Shown here piece by piece: positions 1 through 7,574 of a stretch of DNA of 64,000 nucleotides. The notes under the pieces are model-generated. The model saw only the letters and a program-made list of their open reading frames with translations. It was not told where the DNA came from and made no database searches. Every line of letters starts with the position of its first letter. Positions within the stretch are counted from its first letter, which is position 1. Origin of the DNA: Arthrobacter sp. 31Y (GTDB taxonomy: Bacteria > Actinomycetota > Actinomycetes > Actinomycetales > Micrococcaceae); contig NZ_JAFW01000001.1 in the NCBI RefSeq assembly GCF_000526335.1, positions 3,162,001 to 3,226,000 of the forward strand. The letters are read 5' to 3'. Made by a program: the position numbers and the translations under genes.

Positions 1-157
1 GGTTGAAGGAGACAATGCAGGTGAGGTTGGCGATGCCGAACACTCCGAGTTCCTGGAAGGTCTTGAGGTCGGCCTGCGCGCCGGCGCCACCGGTCGCTTC
101 GGAACCGGCGATGGTCAGGGCGATGGCAGGGGCAACAGCTGAAGTCATGGTTTCCAT
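1..157 (-). CDS. ThiD/PdxK-type kinase, N-terminal fragment
   Basis: The first 52 codons of a ribokinase-fold kinase run off the left edge of the window. The visible protein begins [20 protein letters not shown] and carries the nucleotide-fold opening [20 protein letters not shown], which is typical of hydroxymethylpyrimidine/phosphomethylpyrimidine kinases (ThiD) and the related pyridoxal kinases (PdxK). The product would phosphorylate HMP in thiamine synthesis or pyridoxal in B6 salvage. The fragment cannot separate the two, although the wording [15 protein letters not shown] leans towards Gram-positive PdxK-like members. A second in-frame ATG lies at 148. It follows the TAXI gene on the same strand after a gap of 67 bases, so it may be co-transcribed. 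The rest of the gene is outside the window. Confidence 0.85.
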   Translation of the reverse strand, partial: METMTSAVAPAIALTIAGSEATGGAGAQADLKTFQELGVFGIANLTCIVSFN

Positions 158-224
158 TTTGCCAGTTGCCCGGCCGTACGCCGATTCCGGCCCGTGACAC
201 TCCCCGTGCACTTACTCGTGAGGC

Positions 225-1211
225 CTAGCCGTGCAGCGCCCTGTAAGCATCTTCGGCGGCCGGATGGAGCGGGATACCCGCGGTGTTGATGAGGGTTTCC
301 GGGCTGAGGAACTGCACTCCGGTGCTCGACGTCGGAACCAGATCCTGAGCCTGGTTCACCAGCAACTCCACCGTCTGCCGAACAACATGGTCGGCCAGGT
401 CCCTGCGGCACAGGAGCAGGTTGGCAACGCCCACCGTCCACACAGCGGGTGCGTTCCCGTAGCTGTTGGCGGGGATCAGCACGCGGTCGTAGAAGAATCC
501 CGACTGCGCCCGTGTCGCCGGGATGAGTTCGGAAATGTCCAACAGCCGAAGGCCGACATCCTTCGCTGCGGCAGCGATGGGAGCGGTGGGCACGCCTCCC
601 GATTGGATCATCACGTCAATCGAACCGTCCTGCAGCGAGGCCAGCGCCTGGTTCAAACCGAGGTTCACTTGCTTCACGGTGCGGGGCGGTTCAGAAAGTC
701 CCGCCGCTGTGATGATCCGTCCAGCGGTCAGGGTGGTCCCTGAGCCCACTTCACCCACGCCGGCAGTCTTCCCGGCGAGGTCTGCGAGGGTCCGTATCCC
801 GCTGTCCTCCCGCACAATGCAGTGGACATAGTTCTGGTAAACCTTTCCCAGCGCCACAAGGTCGCCGGGCTGCGCGGGATTCCCGGCGGGCGCTGCGGCC
901 CGCGCTGCGGCATCGGCCAGCGCGACGGCGAAGGTCGCCTCGCCGGACACAACCCGCTGGATGTTCTCAAGGCTCCCGCCGGTGGTCAGCGCGACGGCCT
1001 TCGCGGCCACGCCTTCGCGCTGAAGCAATGCCGCGAGTAGGGTGGCGAACTCCAGGTAGAAGCCGCCGGATTCGCCACCGGCAACCGTGAGTTCTCTTGG
1101 CTGTTCGTCGGGCGTGCAGGCGGTGGTCGACGCAAGCAGGCCTCCGCTCAGGCCAATCGCGACGGCGCTTTTGAGGACGCTCCGCCGGGAGAACGCGAGG
1201 GAATCAGGCAT
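225..1211 (-). CDS. TAXI-family solute-binding lipoprotein
   Basis: This 328-residue protein has a twin-arginine-like signal (SRRSVLKS, residues 8-15), a hydrophobic stretch and Cys32 as the likely lipidation site. The mature part opens LTVAGGESGGFYLEFATLLA and contains TTGGSLENI, the pattern of TAXI substrate-binding proteins of TRAP transporters. Characterised relatives bind glutamate or other small carboxylates. No TRAP membrane subunit lies nearby. Instead the gene is the last of a regulator-kinase-TAXI operon and overlaps the kinase stop by 8 bases. That context suggests it may present a ligand to the sensor kinase rather than feed a transporter. The family is clear; the sensing role is inferred. 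Confidence 0.85.
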   Translation of the reverse strand: MPDSLAFSRRSVLKSAVAIGLSGGLLASTTACTPDEQPRELTVAGGESGGFYLEFATLLAALLQREGVAAKAVALTTGGSLENIQRVVSGEATFAVALADAAARAAAPAGNPAQPGDLVALGKVYQNYVHCIVREDSGIRTLADLAGKTAGVGEVGSGTTLTAGRIITAAGLSEPPRTVKQVNLGLNQALASLQDGSIDVMIQSGGVPTAPIAAAAKDVGLRLLDISELIPATRAQSGFFYDRVLIPANSYGNAPAVWTVGVANLLLCRRDLADHVVRQTVELLVNQAQDLVPTSSTGVQFLSPETLINTAGIPLHPAAEDAYRALHG

Positions 1212-2616
1212 GCGTGTCCTCCTCCGGTTTTACGAACTCGAGGCGTGCCGTCAGGCCGTGGGGCTCGCGGGGCTCAAGCACGAGTCGCCCACCGTTCGCC
1301 TGCGCCAGCCGCTCCACGATGGTCATGCCCAAGCCATTGCCGGGGATCTTGCCATGCTGCGGCGCCCGCCAGAACCTGGTGGTGGACGCAGCGCGCTGTT
1401 CGGCTGGGAGGCCCGGGCCGTCGTCGGAAATCTCGACGGCGGTGCCTCCTTGCGTCGGTTGGGTCGCCACCGTGATGTGGGAGCCGGGGGCGTACTTCAT
1501 GGCGTTGGTGAGGAGTTCGCCCACCATGTGCGCGAGTTCGTCGGGGTCGCACACGATGTGGCTTCCGGACGTTGGGTCCTCCAAAGTCAGCTGTGATCCG
1601 GCAAGGTGAGCGGCCGGCGTCGCCCTTTCCACTTCGCCCTGCAGGATCGGGTAGGGATCGATGACGGCCAGACGCTTGTGCTCTGCTTCGTTCGGGCGGG
1701 AAGACCCCTCGAAGGCGCGGTGTTCCGCCGCAGCCAGCTTCAGCACGCCGTCGAGCATTTCCTCAACCCGCTCAAGTTCCGCGACGACGCCGGCTGCCGC
1801 CTCCTTCTCCGGTTCTGAGCGCAACGCCAGCTGCAGCAAATCGATGCGCAAGCGCAGCGCGCCAACAGGGTTCCGGAGCTGGTGCGAGGTATCGGCGATG
1901 AGCCGGCGTTGGGACTCCATGCTTTCCGTCACGGTGTCGGCCATGGCCGTGAAGGAACGGCTCAATGCGCGAAGTTCCGGCGGGCCCGCCTCCGGGAGCT
2001 GGCTGGTTTTACCAGTGGTTTCCAGTTCGTGGACTGCCTTGCTCAGCCGGTGGACCGGGCGAAGGACCCAGCCGGTAATGCGCCACGCGGCCAGGAGGAG
2101 CAGCGCACCCAGCGCCACCGCAGCCATTCCGACCACGAGCCAGCGCTCCCGTAGCTTTTGCCGGGCGGGGTCGAGGTCCACTTCAAGGACCACCTCGCCG
2201 AGAACCTGGCTGGCGGTGCCGAAGGACCGGGAGATGATGTCCGTGCCAGACCCGAAGGCGCGGATGGGGTTGAGCGTGGTGTCGCTGAGGTTGAGGCTCG
2301 CCCGGTTCAGCGCGTCCCGGGCCTCGGGCCGGTCCTCGATGAGACCGCCGGAATGGAGGGTGTTTTGTTGGAGCCGGATCAGGATTCCTTCCCCATACAG
2401 CTCGGAGTATCGGTCCATTTCGCGCTGGAGTTGGGTGGTGTCGTTGTCCTCCGCGGCATCGCTGGCCAGTTGCGCGAAGCGGTTGAGGGCTGCCACGCGG
2501 TTGATCTGCAGTTCCTGAGTGAGTTCCCGGCTGGCCGATGTCAGGATCACGCTGGACACCGTCACCACGATGATCACCACCAGCAGGCTCAGGATGCCGA
2601 GGACGCGGACTTTCAC
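1204..2616 (-). CDS. Sensor histidine kinase (TctE-like)
   Basis: A 470-residue membrane histidine kinase. Transmembrane helices at about 7-27 and 159-178 enclose a sensor domain of roughly 130 residues outside the membrane. A HAMP linker (about 180-232) follows, then the H-box DTSHQLRNPVGALR with His245 as phosphoacceptor, the N-box NELLTNAMKY-like segment and the ATP-lid motif EISDDGPGLP. The GTG start at 2616 is chosen because it overlaps the response-regulator stop (GTGA), which implies translational coupling. An upstream reading extension would run into the regulator gene. The downstream TAXI lipoprotein overlaps by 8 bases. TctE-type kinases commonly control carboxylate uptake, which agrees with the nearby KgtP-like permease. 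The ligand is not known. Confidence 0.92.
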   Translation of the reverse strand: MKVRVLGILSLLVVIIVVTVSSVILTSASRELTQELQINRVAALNRFAQLASDAAEDNDTTQLQREMDRYSELYGEGILIRLQQNTLHSGGLIEDRPEARDALNRASLNLSDTTLNPIRAFGSGTDIISRSFGTASQVLGEVVLEVDLDPARQKLRERWLVVGMAAVALGALLLLAAWRITGWVLRPVHRLSKAVHELETTGKTSQLPEAGPPELRALSRSFTAMADTVTESMESQRRLIADTSHQLRNPVGALRLRIDLLQLALRSEPEKEAAAGVVAELERVEEMLDGVLKLAAAEHRAFEGSSRPNEAEHKRLAVIDPYPILQGEVERATPAAHLAGSQLTLEDPTSGSHIVCDPDELAHMVGELLTNAMKYAPGSHITVATQPTQGGTAVEISDDGPGLPAEQRAASTTRFWRAPQHGKIPGNGLGMTIVERLAQANGGRLVLEPREPHGLTARLEFVKPEEDTHA

Positions 2617-3275
2617 GGTTGCTCGACGCGATAGCCGACGCCGCGGACATTGATGATGAATCCCGGAAGCTGCAGCTTGGACCTTAGCCCTGTCAGGTGC
2701 ACATCCAAGGACCGCGAGTGGGCCAGGAAGGCGTCGCCCCACAGCGCGTCCAGGATCTGTTCCCGGGTGACCACCGAGCCGGCGTTCCTGACAAGAAGGC
2801 TGAGGAGGTCGAACTCCGTGGCTGTCAGGGCCAGTTGCCGTTCCCCGACGGCGGCCACGCGGCGATCGAGATCTACCTCCAGTTTTCCAAGGACGATGTT
2901 GTGCGGGGCTTGCTGGCCGGACCGGTTGGTTCGCCGCGTCACAGCTTCGATCCTGGCGAGCAATTCGACGAGCTTCACGGGTTTGACCAGGTAGTCATCG
3001 GCCCCGGATCGAAGGCCCAGGACCACGCTTCGCTCGTCATCGCGGGCCGTCAGGATAAGGATGGGGATCTGGGTGACTTGCCGGAGTTTCCTCAGGACTT
3101 CCAGGCCGTCCAAGTCCGGAAGGCCAAGGTCCAGCAGGATGACCTCGTGCTGCCGGTGGGCCAGGAGTGCGTCCTCGCCGCGGGATACCCGGGTGTGCTT
3201 GTGCCCGGCGGAGGCGACGGCTGCGCTCAGGGCCGACGCCATGGCGTCGTCATCCTCGACGATGAGCACGTGCAC
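2613..3275 (-). CDS. OmpR/TctD-family response regulator
   Basis: A 220-residue response regulator. The receiver domain (1-115) has the acidic pocket VEDDD near residue 7, the phosphoacceptor Asp49 in LLDLGLPD, and the conserved lysine in DDYLVKPVKL. The C-terminal half is a winged-helix OmpR/PhoB DNA-binding domain ending in VRGVGYRVEQP. Its stop overlaps the kinase GTG, so regulator, kinase and TAXI protein form one operon. A strong hairpin (3352-3410) separates it from the upstream KgtP-like permease gene. Direct targets cannot be read from the sequence. The permease and the operon itself are the obvious candidates. Confidence 0.95.
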   Translation of the reverse strand: MHVLIVEDDDAMASALSAAVASAGHKHTRVSRGEDALLAHRQHEVILLDLGLPDLDGLEVLRKLRQVTQIPILILTARDDERSVVLGLRSGADDYLVKPVKLVELLARIEAVTRRTNRSGQQAPHNIVLGKLEVDLDRRVAAVGERQLALTATEFDLLSLLVRNAGSVVTREQILDALWGDAFLAHSRSLDVHLTGLRSKLQLPGFIINVRGVGYRVEQP

Positions 3276-3283
3276 TGGCTGGG

Positions 3284-3336
3284 TCCTTTGGCTTGCTGGC
3301 TGGTTCGCTACGCTGGTTCGCTACGGTCTGGTTCGC
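3284..3336. repeat. Short tandem repeat GGTTCGCTACG
   Basis: Three closely spaced copies of GGTTCGCTAC, separated by G-CT and GGTCT spacers, lie just upstream of the response-regulator start, preceded by GCTTGCTGGCT. The stretch lies in the likely leader or promoter region of the regulator operon. Its function is unknown. Confidence 0.6.
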
Positions 3337-3351
3337 TACTAGAGCTTAACG

Positions 3352-3410
3352 TTGTGAGGCCCGCTCTGCGCCCTTAGGAGTATCCAAAGTGCGCAGAACG
3401 GGCCTCACAA
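3352..3410. terminator. Strong hairpin between kgtP-like gene and response regulator
   Basis: Two 20-base arms (TTGTGAGGCCCGCTCTGCGC at 3352-3371 and its complement at 3391-3410) pair with a single mismatch around a 19-base loop. It lies 11 bases beyond the permease stop and could end permease transcription before the regulator operon. There is no clear T-tract. The left arm is nearly identical to a second hairpin at 47828, so it may be a mobile intergenic hairpin rather than an ordinary terminator. Confidence 0.6.
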
Positions 3411-3420
3411 GGCAGGCAGG

Positions 3421-4824
3421 TCAGGCGTTGACGCGATCCTTCGTGCCGTCGTCGTCGGTTTCCTTTGCAGAGACCTTGGCTACGAAAGCGTTGCCCTGCT
3501 CCGCATCCAGGTGCGTGGGCTTCTTGTTCTTCAGCGCGAAGATGTACACCAGCAGCGAGATGAAAATGGCGGCCGTGACGTAGGTAAAGAACATATCCAC
3601 TTGGCCCGACTTCTGCAGCGCAGCACCAATCAGCGGGACGGTGCCACCGAACAGTGAGTTGGCAATCGCGTAGCCGAGGCCGACGCCGAGGGCGCGGATG
3701 GATGCCGGGAACAGTTCAGCCTTCACCAGCGCGTTGATGGAAGTGTAGCCACCCACCATCAGCAAGCCGCCGAACATCAGGAGGAACGCCACAAACGGAT
3801 CCTTGGTTCCAGCAAGCGCGGAGAGCAGCGGCCAGGTGAACAGCACACCGGTCACACCAAACCAGATCAGCAGCGGCTTCCGGCCGATCTTGTCCGAGAG
3901 CATGCCGTACACAGGCTGCAGCAGCATGAAGATGAAGAGCGCCCAGAAGTTGATGACGGAGGTGTCGGTCTTGGCGATGCCGGACGTATCGTTCATGAAC
4001 TTCAGGATGAAGTTGGTGTACGTGTAGAACGCCACGGTGCCGCCCAGAGTGATGCCGATGCAGATCAGCAGCGGCTTCCAGTGCTTGGTGAACAGCAGCT
4101 TCATGGTGCCAGGCTGCGCTTCACCCTCAACCTTGACGTGTGCAGCGCGGAGCTGATCCGCGGAAAGAGTCTCTTCCATGGAACGGCGAAGCCAGAGAAC
4201 CACCAGTGCGGCAACGCCACCCAGAGCGAACGGAATCCGCCAACCCCACGCCGTCAGGTCTTCCTTGCTCATGGTGTTCTGCAGTATCACCAGCACCAGG
4301 AGGGCCAGCATCTGGCCGCCGATCAGCGTCACATACTGGAAGCTGGAGAAGAAGCCGCGGCGCTTGGCCGTTGCAGCCTCAGACATGTACGTGGCGCTGG
4401 TACCGTACTCGCCACCCACCGAGAAGCCCTGGATCATGCGGATAAACACCAGCAGGATCAGAGCCCAGAGGCCGATGACGTCCTGCGTTGGCAGGATCGC
4501 GATGGCGAAAGATCCGGCCGACATCATGGTCACACTGAGTGTCAGCGCGGCTTTGCGGCCCTTACGGTCGGCGTAACGGCCGAAGAACCAGCTGCCGATG
4601 GGGCGCATGAGGAACGACGTCGAGAAGACCGCCATCGCCTCAAGGCCTGCCTGCAGATCGTCCGAGGAGTTGAAGAAGTGCGACTGGAAATACGCAGCAA
4701 AAGCGGTATAGACGTAAACGTCGAACCACTCCACGAGGTTGCCCGCGGAGCCCTTGAGGATGTTGCTCACGGCCTTGCGTGTCTGGGCGCCTTCGCTCAG
4801 AGGTGCAGCTTGTTGGGTGCTCAT
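3421..4824 (-). CDS. MHS-family MFS permease, KgtP-like
   Basis: A 467-residue major-facilitator permease with about 12 membrane helices. It closely follows the alpha-ketoglutarate permease pattern of the metabolite:H+ symporter family: GNLVEWFDVYVYTAFAAYF near the start, SFLMRPIGSWFFGRYADRKG in loop 2-3, VGGEYGTSATYMSE, FQYVTLIGGQMLAL and KAELFPASIRALGVGLGYA. The expected role is proton-driven uptake of 2-oxoglutarate or a similar carboxylate. The ATG at 4824 is chosen because AGGAAGG lies 7 bases upstream. The reading frame stays open for 47 further codons, but that part has no permease-like sequence. The downstream two-component system and TAXI protein may regulate it. The substrate is inferred from similarity. 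Confidence 0.88.
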   Translation of the reverse strand: MSTQQAAPLSEGAQTRKAVSNILKGSAGNLVEWFDVYVYTAFAAYFQSHFFNSSDDLQAGLEAMAVFSTSFLMRPIGSWFFGRYADRKGRKAALTLSVTMMSAGSFAIAILPTQDVIGLWALILLVFIRMIQGFSVGGEYGTSATYMSEAATAKRRGFFSSFQYVTLIGGQMLALLVLVILQNTMSKEDLTAWGWRIPFALGGVAALVVLWLRRSMEETLSADQLRAAHVKVEGEAQPGTMKLLFTKHWKPLLICIGITLGGTVAFYTYTNFILKFMNDTSGIAKTDTSVINFWALFIFMLLQPVYGMLSDKIGRKPLLIWFGVTGVLFTWPLLSALAGTKDPFVAFLLMFGGLLMVGGYTSINALVKAELFPASIRALGVGLGYAIANSLFGGTVPLIGAALQKSGQVDMFFTYVTAAIFISLLVYIFALKNKKPTHLDAEQGNAFVAKVSAKETDDDGTKDRVNA

Positions 4825-5251
4825 CAATGAACCTTCCTGGACGGCAGCGTTTTGCAGCGGCCGTGTCTTGCATGAGTTCGTTCTGTCCATGAAGCTCGTG
4901 CTCATGGCGTCCTTGCGCATGGCTCTTCGTCGACTAAGAAAGGCCCTCCAGGGTGAAGAGGGCATGATCCAAACTATGGGTGATGCACGGCACAGCCCTA
5001 GTCCGCGGGGGATTTCCTAACACTTCCTTAGGTTTCGACTTGCCTTTGATGCGGGCCCGACGGCGGTTGGGTCCCGACGGCGGTCGGCGGGCTCTGTCTG
5101 GACGGCGGGCACTGTCTGGACGGCGGGTGTGCGGCCGGGCATCTGTTGACGCGCCCGGACGCACCCTCTCTCACGTCCCGCGTGCTTGAACGCGTCGCTC
5201 TCTCAGGTCCCGCGTGCTTGAGCGCGTCGCTCTCTCAGGTCCCGCGGCGAA
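4825..5251. other. Gene-free 427-base region
   Basis: I see no convincing gene here. The region holds the promoter area of the KgtP-like permease, a small inverted repeat CCTAA/TTAGG at 5016-5032, a duplicated CTGTCTGGACGGCGGG (5094-5109 and 5112-5127) and the 32-base tandem repeat at 5165-5247. No clear sigma-70 promoter could be assigned. Confidence 0.5.
5165..5247. repeat. 32-bp tandem repeat, GTGAGAGAG family
   Basis: TCCCGCG recurs at 5176, 5208 and 5240, giving a strict 32-base period over two and a half units. Read on the minus strand each unit is CGCGGGACCTGAGAGAGCG followed by ACGCG(C/T)TCAAGCA. The same building blocks occur at 7502-7550 and on both sides of the IS3 element (41952-41965 and 43278-43316), so this is the local tandem form of a dispersed intergenic repeat. 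Confidence 0.85.
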
Positions 5252-5707
5252 CTACTCGGTGAGCGCGCCGGCGTCGTTGGTGCGCACCAGCTTCCATGCG
5301 GCGAGTCGGCCAATACCAGCGGCCAAGGCAATCGACGACGAGAAAAGTAGCGGACCGGTCGCTGAGAGTCCTCCAAACGGCGCACGCATGAGCAAACCCC
5401 CGGCCAAAAACGCGGCAACGTGAAGCCATTGATTTCGAACGCGACGCAGGACCAAACCGAGAAGTGACCCCACTGCTGCACCGATGGCCCACACCGGGAG
5501 CAGGCTGTAAACGAAGAAGATGATGGCCCATCCCGGTGCTTGGATGCCCCATATAGCGCAGAATGTCAGATGCGCTACGGCAATTCCCATAGCCAGCCCC
5601 TTGCCACCCAGCACCACCCGGTCCTTCGGACCATAGCGCCACACAGTGGACGGGCTCCGCTCTGCCAAGGAGTACTCATCCTGGTCAGTCCATGGTTCCT
5701 GGCTCAT
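5252..5707 (-). CDS. Small four-helix membrane protein, unknown
   Basis: I do not recognise the family. The 151-residue product has a hydrophilic N-terminus of about 30 residues (MSQEPWTDQDEYSLAERSPS), then roughly four hydrophobic segments (about 34-52, 57-84, 94-110 and 118-138) with arginines between them, as in a small integral membrane protein. The start is well supported by GGAGG five bases upstream. It stands alone between two repeat arrays: the 32-base array after its stop and the 64-base-period array just upstream of its start. No neighbour indicates a function. Confidence 0.7.
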   Translation of the reverse strand: MSQEPWTDQDEYSLAERSPSTVWRYGPKDRVVLGGKGLAMGIAVAHLTFCAIWGIQAPGWAIIFFVYSLLPVWAIGAAVGSLLGLVLRRVRNQWLHVAAFLAGGLLMRAPFGGLSATGPLLFSSSIALAAGIGRLAAWKLVRTNDAGALTE

Positions 5708-5715
5708 AAATACCT

Positions 5716-5857
5716 CCGAGGGATGTGAAAGAGCGTTCGGCTGAAGGGGCGGTTAGGTGAGCGAGCGTCCGCCGGAAACCCGAGGGATGTGAAAGAGCGT
5801 TCGGCTGAAGGGGCGGTTAGGTGAGCGAGCGTCCGGCTGAAGGGGCGGTTAGGTGAG
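5716..5857. repeat. Perfect 56-bp direct repeat with 64-bp period
   Basis: The segments 5716-5771 and 5780-5835 are identical over 56 bases, beginning CCGAGGGATGTGAAAGAGCG. A third partial copy starting GCTGAAGGGGCGGTTAGG covers 5836-5857 and runs into the last codons and stop of the TIGR01777 gene (stop at 5849). It contains GTGAAAGAGCG and GTGAGCGAGCG, which are variants of the GTGAGAGAG motif in the other arrays. Confidence 0.9.
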
Positions 5858-6766
5858 AGACGGTGCGGGGCGCGCTTTGGCGATCTGGTTCAGGGCGCCG
5901 GCAAGCGATGGGTGCTGAAACGCGAATCCGGCGTCGAGCAGTTTCCGAGGTTCTACCCATCTGCTCTTGAGGACCAACTCGGTCTGCGTCCGGATCAGGA
6001 CGGCTCCGGCCTCAAGCAGCCAGGCCGGTGTCGGAATACCAAACGGCATACCCATGCTTTGTCGGACCAGTGACATCAGTTCACGGTTGTCTACGGGGTA
6101 AGGTGTCGCGGCATTCACCGGACCAGCGAGCTCACCATGTTCGTGGATAAACACCACCGAGCGGAACAAGTCCTCCACATGGATCCAGCTGAACTTCTGC
6201 GTGCCCGGTCCCATGCGCCCGCCCAATCCGAGGCAGGCGAGGTTCCGGAACGGACCCATCACGCCACCGCCCGGGCCCAGCACAATCGCAATGCGGAGTG
6301 GCACCTTACGGGTATCAGGCACATCAGCCGCCGTCAGTTCGTCTTCCCAGGCGCGGGCCACGTCCACGGAGAATCCATGGCCCAGTTCGCCTGAGGCCTC
6401 ACTCTGCGGGTGGTCTTCCGCGTGCCGGTAGATGGTGCCGGTACTTGAGTTGATCCACGTCCTGGGAGGTTCGGCGCAGGCAGCAACAGCCCGGCCCAAC
6501 GTCCGTGTGGTCAGAACCCGGGAGTCCAGAATCTCCCGCCGGTGCCGTTCGTCGTAGCGGCAATTCACGGACCGTCCGGCGAGGTTCACCAGCAGTTCGG
6601 CGCCGTTCAACGCTTTGGTGATGGCGCCGTCGTCGTTCCACTGCGCGTCAGCTGAAGCATCACGCCCAACGGTCCGGACCTGCCAGCCCTCCTCAAGAAA
6701 CCGCCGCTTGAAGTAGCTGCCTATAAAGCCGCTCGCACCCGCGAGAACCACGGTCCGCGGCTTCAC
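5849..6766 (-). CDS. TIGR01777-family NAD(P)-dependent epimerase
   Basis: A 305-residue short-chain dehydrogenase/epimerase-like protein. The N-terminus has the dinucleotide-binding motif GASGFIGSYFKRRF, followed by LVNLAGRSVNCRYDERHRRE and the STGTIYRHAEDHPQSE segment seen in the TIGR01777 (YfcH/SulA-like) family. These proteins are extended SDRs, usually of unknown substrate. The GTG at 6766 is the best start because it overlaps the TetR stop in a GTGA coupling. A longer open frame reaches back into the regulator but lacks family sequence. Co-transcription with the TetR regulator implies autoregulation of both. The enzymatic reaction is not known. Confidence 0.88.
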   Translation of the reverse strand: MKPRTVVLAGASGFIGSYFKRRFLEEGWQVRTVGRDASADAQWNDDGAITKALNGAELLVNLAGRSVNCRYDERHRREILDSRVLTTRTLGRAVAACAEPPRTWINSSTGTIYRHAEDHPQSEASGELGHGFSVDVARAWEDELTAADVPDTRKVPLRIAIVLGPGGGVMGPFRNLACLGLGGRMGPGTQKFSWIHVEDLFRSVVFIHEHGELAGPVNAATPYPVDNRELMSLVRQSMGMPFGIPTPAWLLEAGAVLIRTQTELVLKSRWVEPRKLLDAGFAFQHPSLAGALNQIAKARPAPSLT

Positions 6767-7425
6767 GAGTCTTCCTTGACGCTGCGCACGAGTCCCAGGA
6801 CGTCGTCGAAAACCTTGCTCACGCCGGGAATCTTCGCCAGCGACAAACCGCGCGCCACCAGCGGAGCCGCCCCGTCGATCAGCTTGCGCGTACGGCGTTG
6901 GCCCTCGGATCGGTCGTAAACCCAGAACAGCGCGACGCCCATGTACGCCAGCCACAGTAGCTCGGGCAGGTCACCGCGCAGCTTCTTCGCGACGGTGGGC
7001 GAGGAACCTTCGACGGCGGACCGGAAGATCGCGAGCGAAGCCTCACGGGCGGCGGTGGACGCCTCGCCGAACGGGTTGACGGGCGACGACGGCCGGATCG
7101 CCGTGGCAATGAAATCGGAACCGAACTGGTGGTACGGCGCCATGACGTCGACGCCGGTGTGCAGCACGGCTTTCAGGCGGCCCGCGAGATCCTGAACCCC
7201 TTCCAGGGCTTGAGCAGCGACCACCGCGTGTTCATCCTGGACCTGGATGTACAGCTCCTGCACGAGATCGTCTTTGGAAGCGAAGTAGTAGTAGGCGTTC
7301 CCCACCGACACCCCGGCTTCCTGCGCAATGGCGCGCATGGTGGTCTTTTCGAAGCCGATTTCGCGGAACATCTTCAGTGCGACGTCGGCCACCAGTTGGC
7401 GGGTCTGTTCACTCTTTGCGGCCAT
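6763..7425 (-). CDS. TetR-family transcriptional repressor
   Basis: A 220-residue TetR-type regulator. The N-terminal DNA-binding domain (about 1-55) reads VALKMFREIGFEKTTMRAIAQ then EAGVSVGNAYYYFASKDDLV, the standard helix-turn-helix with YYYF. The rest is a ligand or dimer domain of no specific match. The ATG at 7425 is chosen for its AAGGAG six bases upstream; the open frame upstream would cross the operators. Two palindromes (7448-7461 and 7483-7494) sit just in front of the gene, so it probably represses itself and the coupled epimerase gene. The inducer is unknown. Confidence 0.92.
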   Translation of the reverse strand: MAAKSEQTRQLVADVALKMFREIGFEKTTMRAIAQEAGVSVGNAYYYFASKDDLVQELYIQVQDEHAVVAAQALEGVQDLAGRLKAVLHTGVDVMAPYHQFGSDFIATAIRPSSPVNPFGEASTAAREASLAIFRSAVEGSSPTVAKKLRGDLPELLWLAYMGVALFWVYDRSEGQRRTRKLIDGAAPLVARGLSLAKIPGVSKVFDDVLGLVRSVKEDS

Positions 7426-7447
7426 GTCATGCTCCTTGTGGAATGTT

Positions 7448-7494
7448 TTGAACGCGTTCAAGAATGAGTATGCCACTATTTCTGAACGTGTTCA
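7448..7494. promoter_or_regulatory. Twin palindromic TetR operators
   Basis: TTGAACGCGTTCAA (7448-7461) and TGAACGTGTTCA (7483-7494) share the core TGAACGYGTTCA and are centred 34 bases apart, about three helical turns. They lie directly upstream of the TetR start and form the likely autoregulatory operators. They lie over 170 bases from yhhQ, so control of that gene is less likely. Confidence 0.8.
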
Positions 7495-7501
7495 AAAATG
7501 G

Positions 7502-7550
7502 AGGTGAGAGAGGGAACGGTTTAAGCACGCGGGAAGTGAGAGAGGGTTTG
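7502..7550. repeat. Dispersed GTGAGAGAG repeat, second copy
   Basis: The stretch reads GGTGAGAGAGGGAACGGTTT then AAGCACGCGGGAAGTGAGAG and AGGGTTTGGGG. It matches the reconstructed site flanking the IS3 element almost base for base and shares units with 5165-5247. Confidence 0.8.
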
Positions 7551-7574
7551 GGGAAGGGGTGGGACAATGGAACC

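Noticed and set aside
225..1211. Functional TRAP transporter locus
   Set aside because: Only the TAXI binding protein is present; no membrane subunit is encoded in the surrounding sequence.
5165..5247. CRISPR array
   Set aside because: The 32-base units are contiguous and include the supposed spacers, which do not vary; no cas genes are present.
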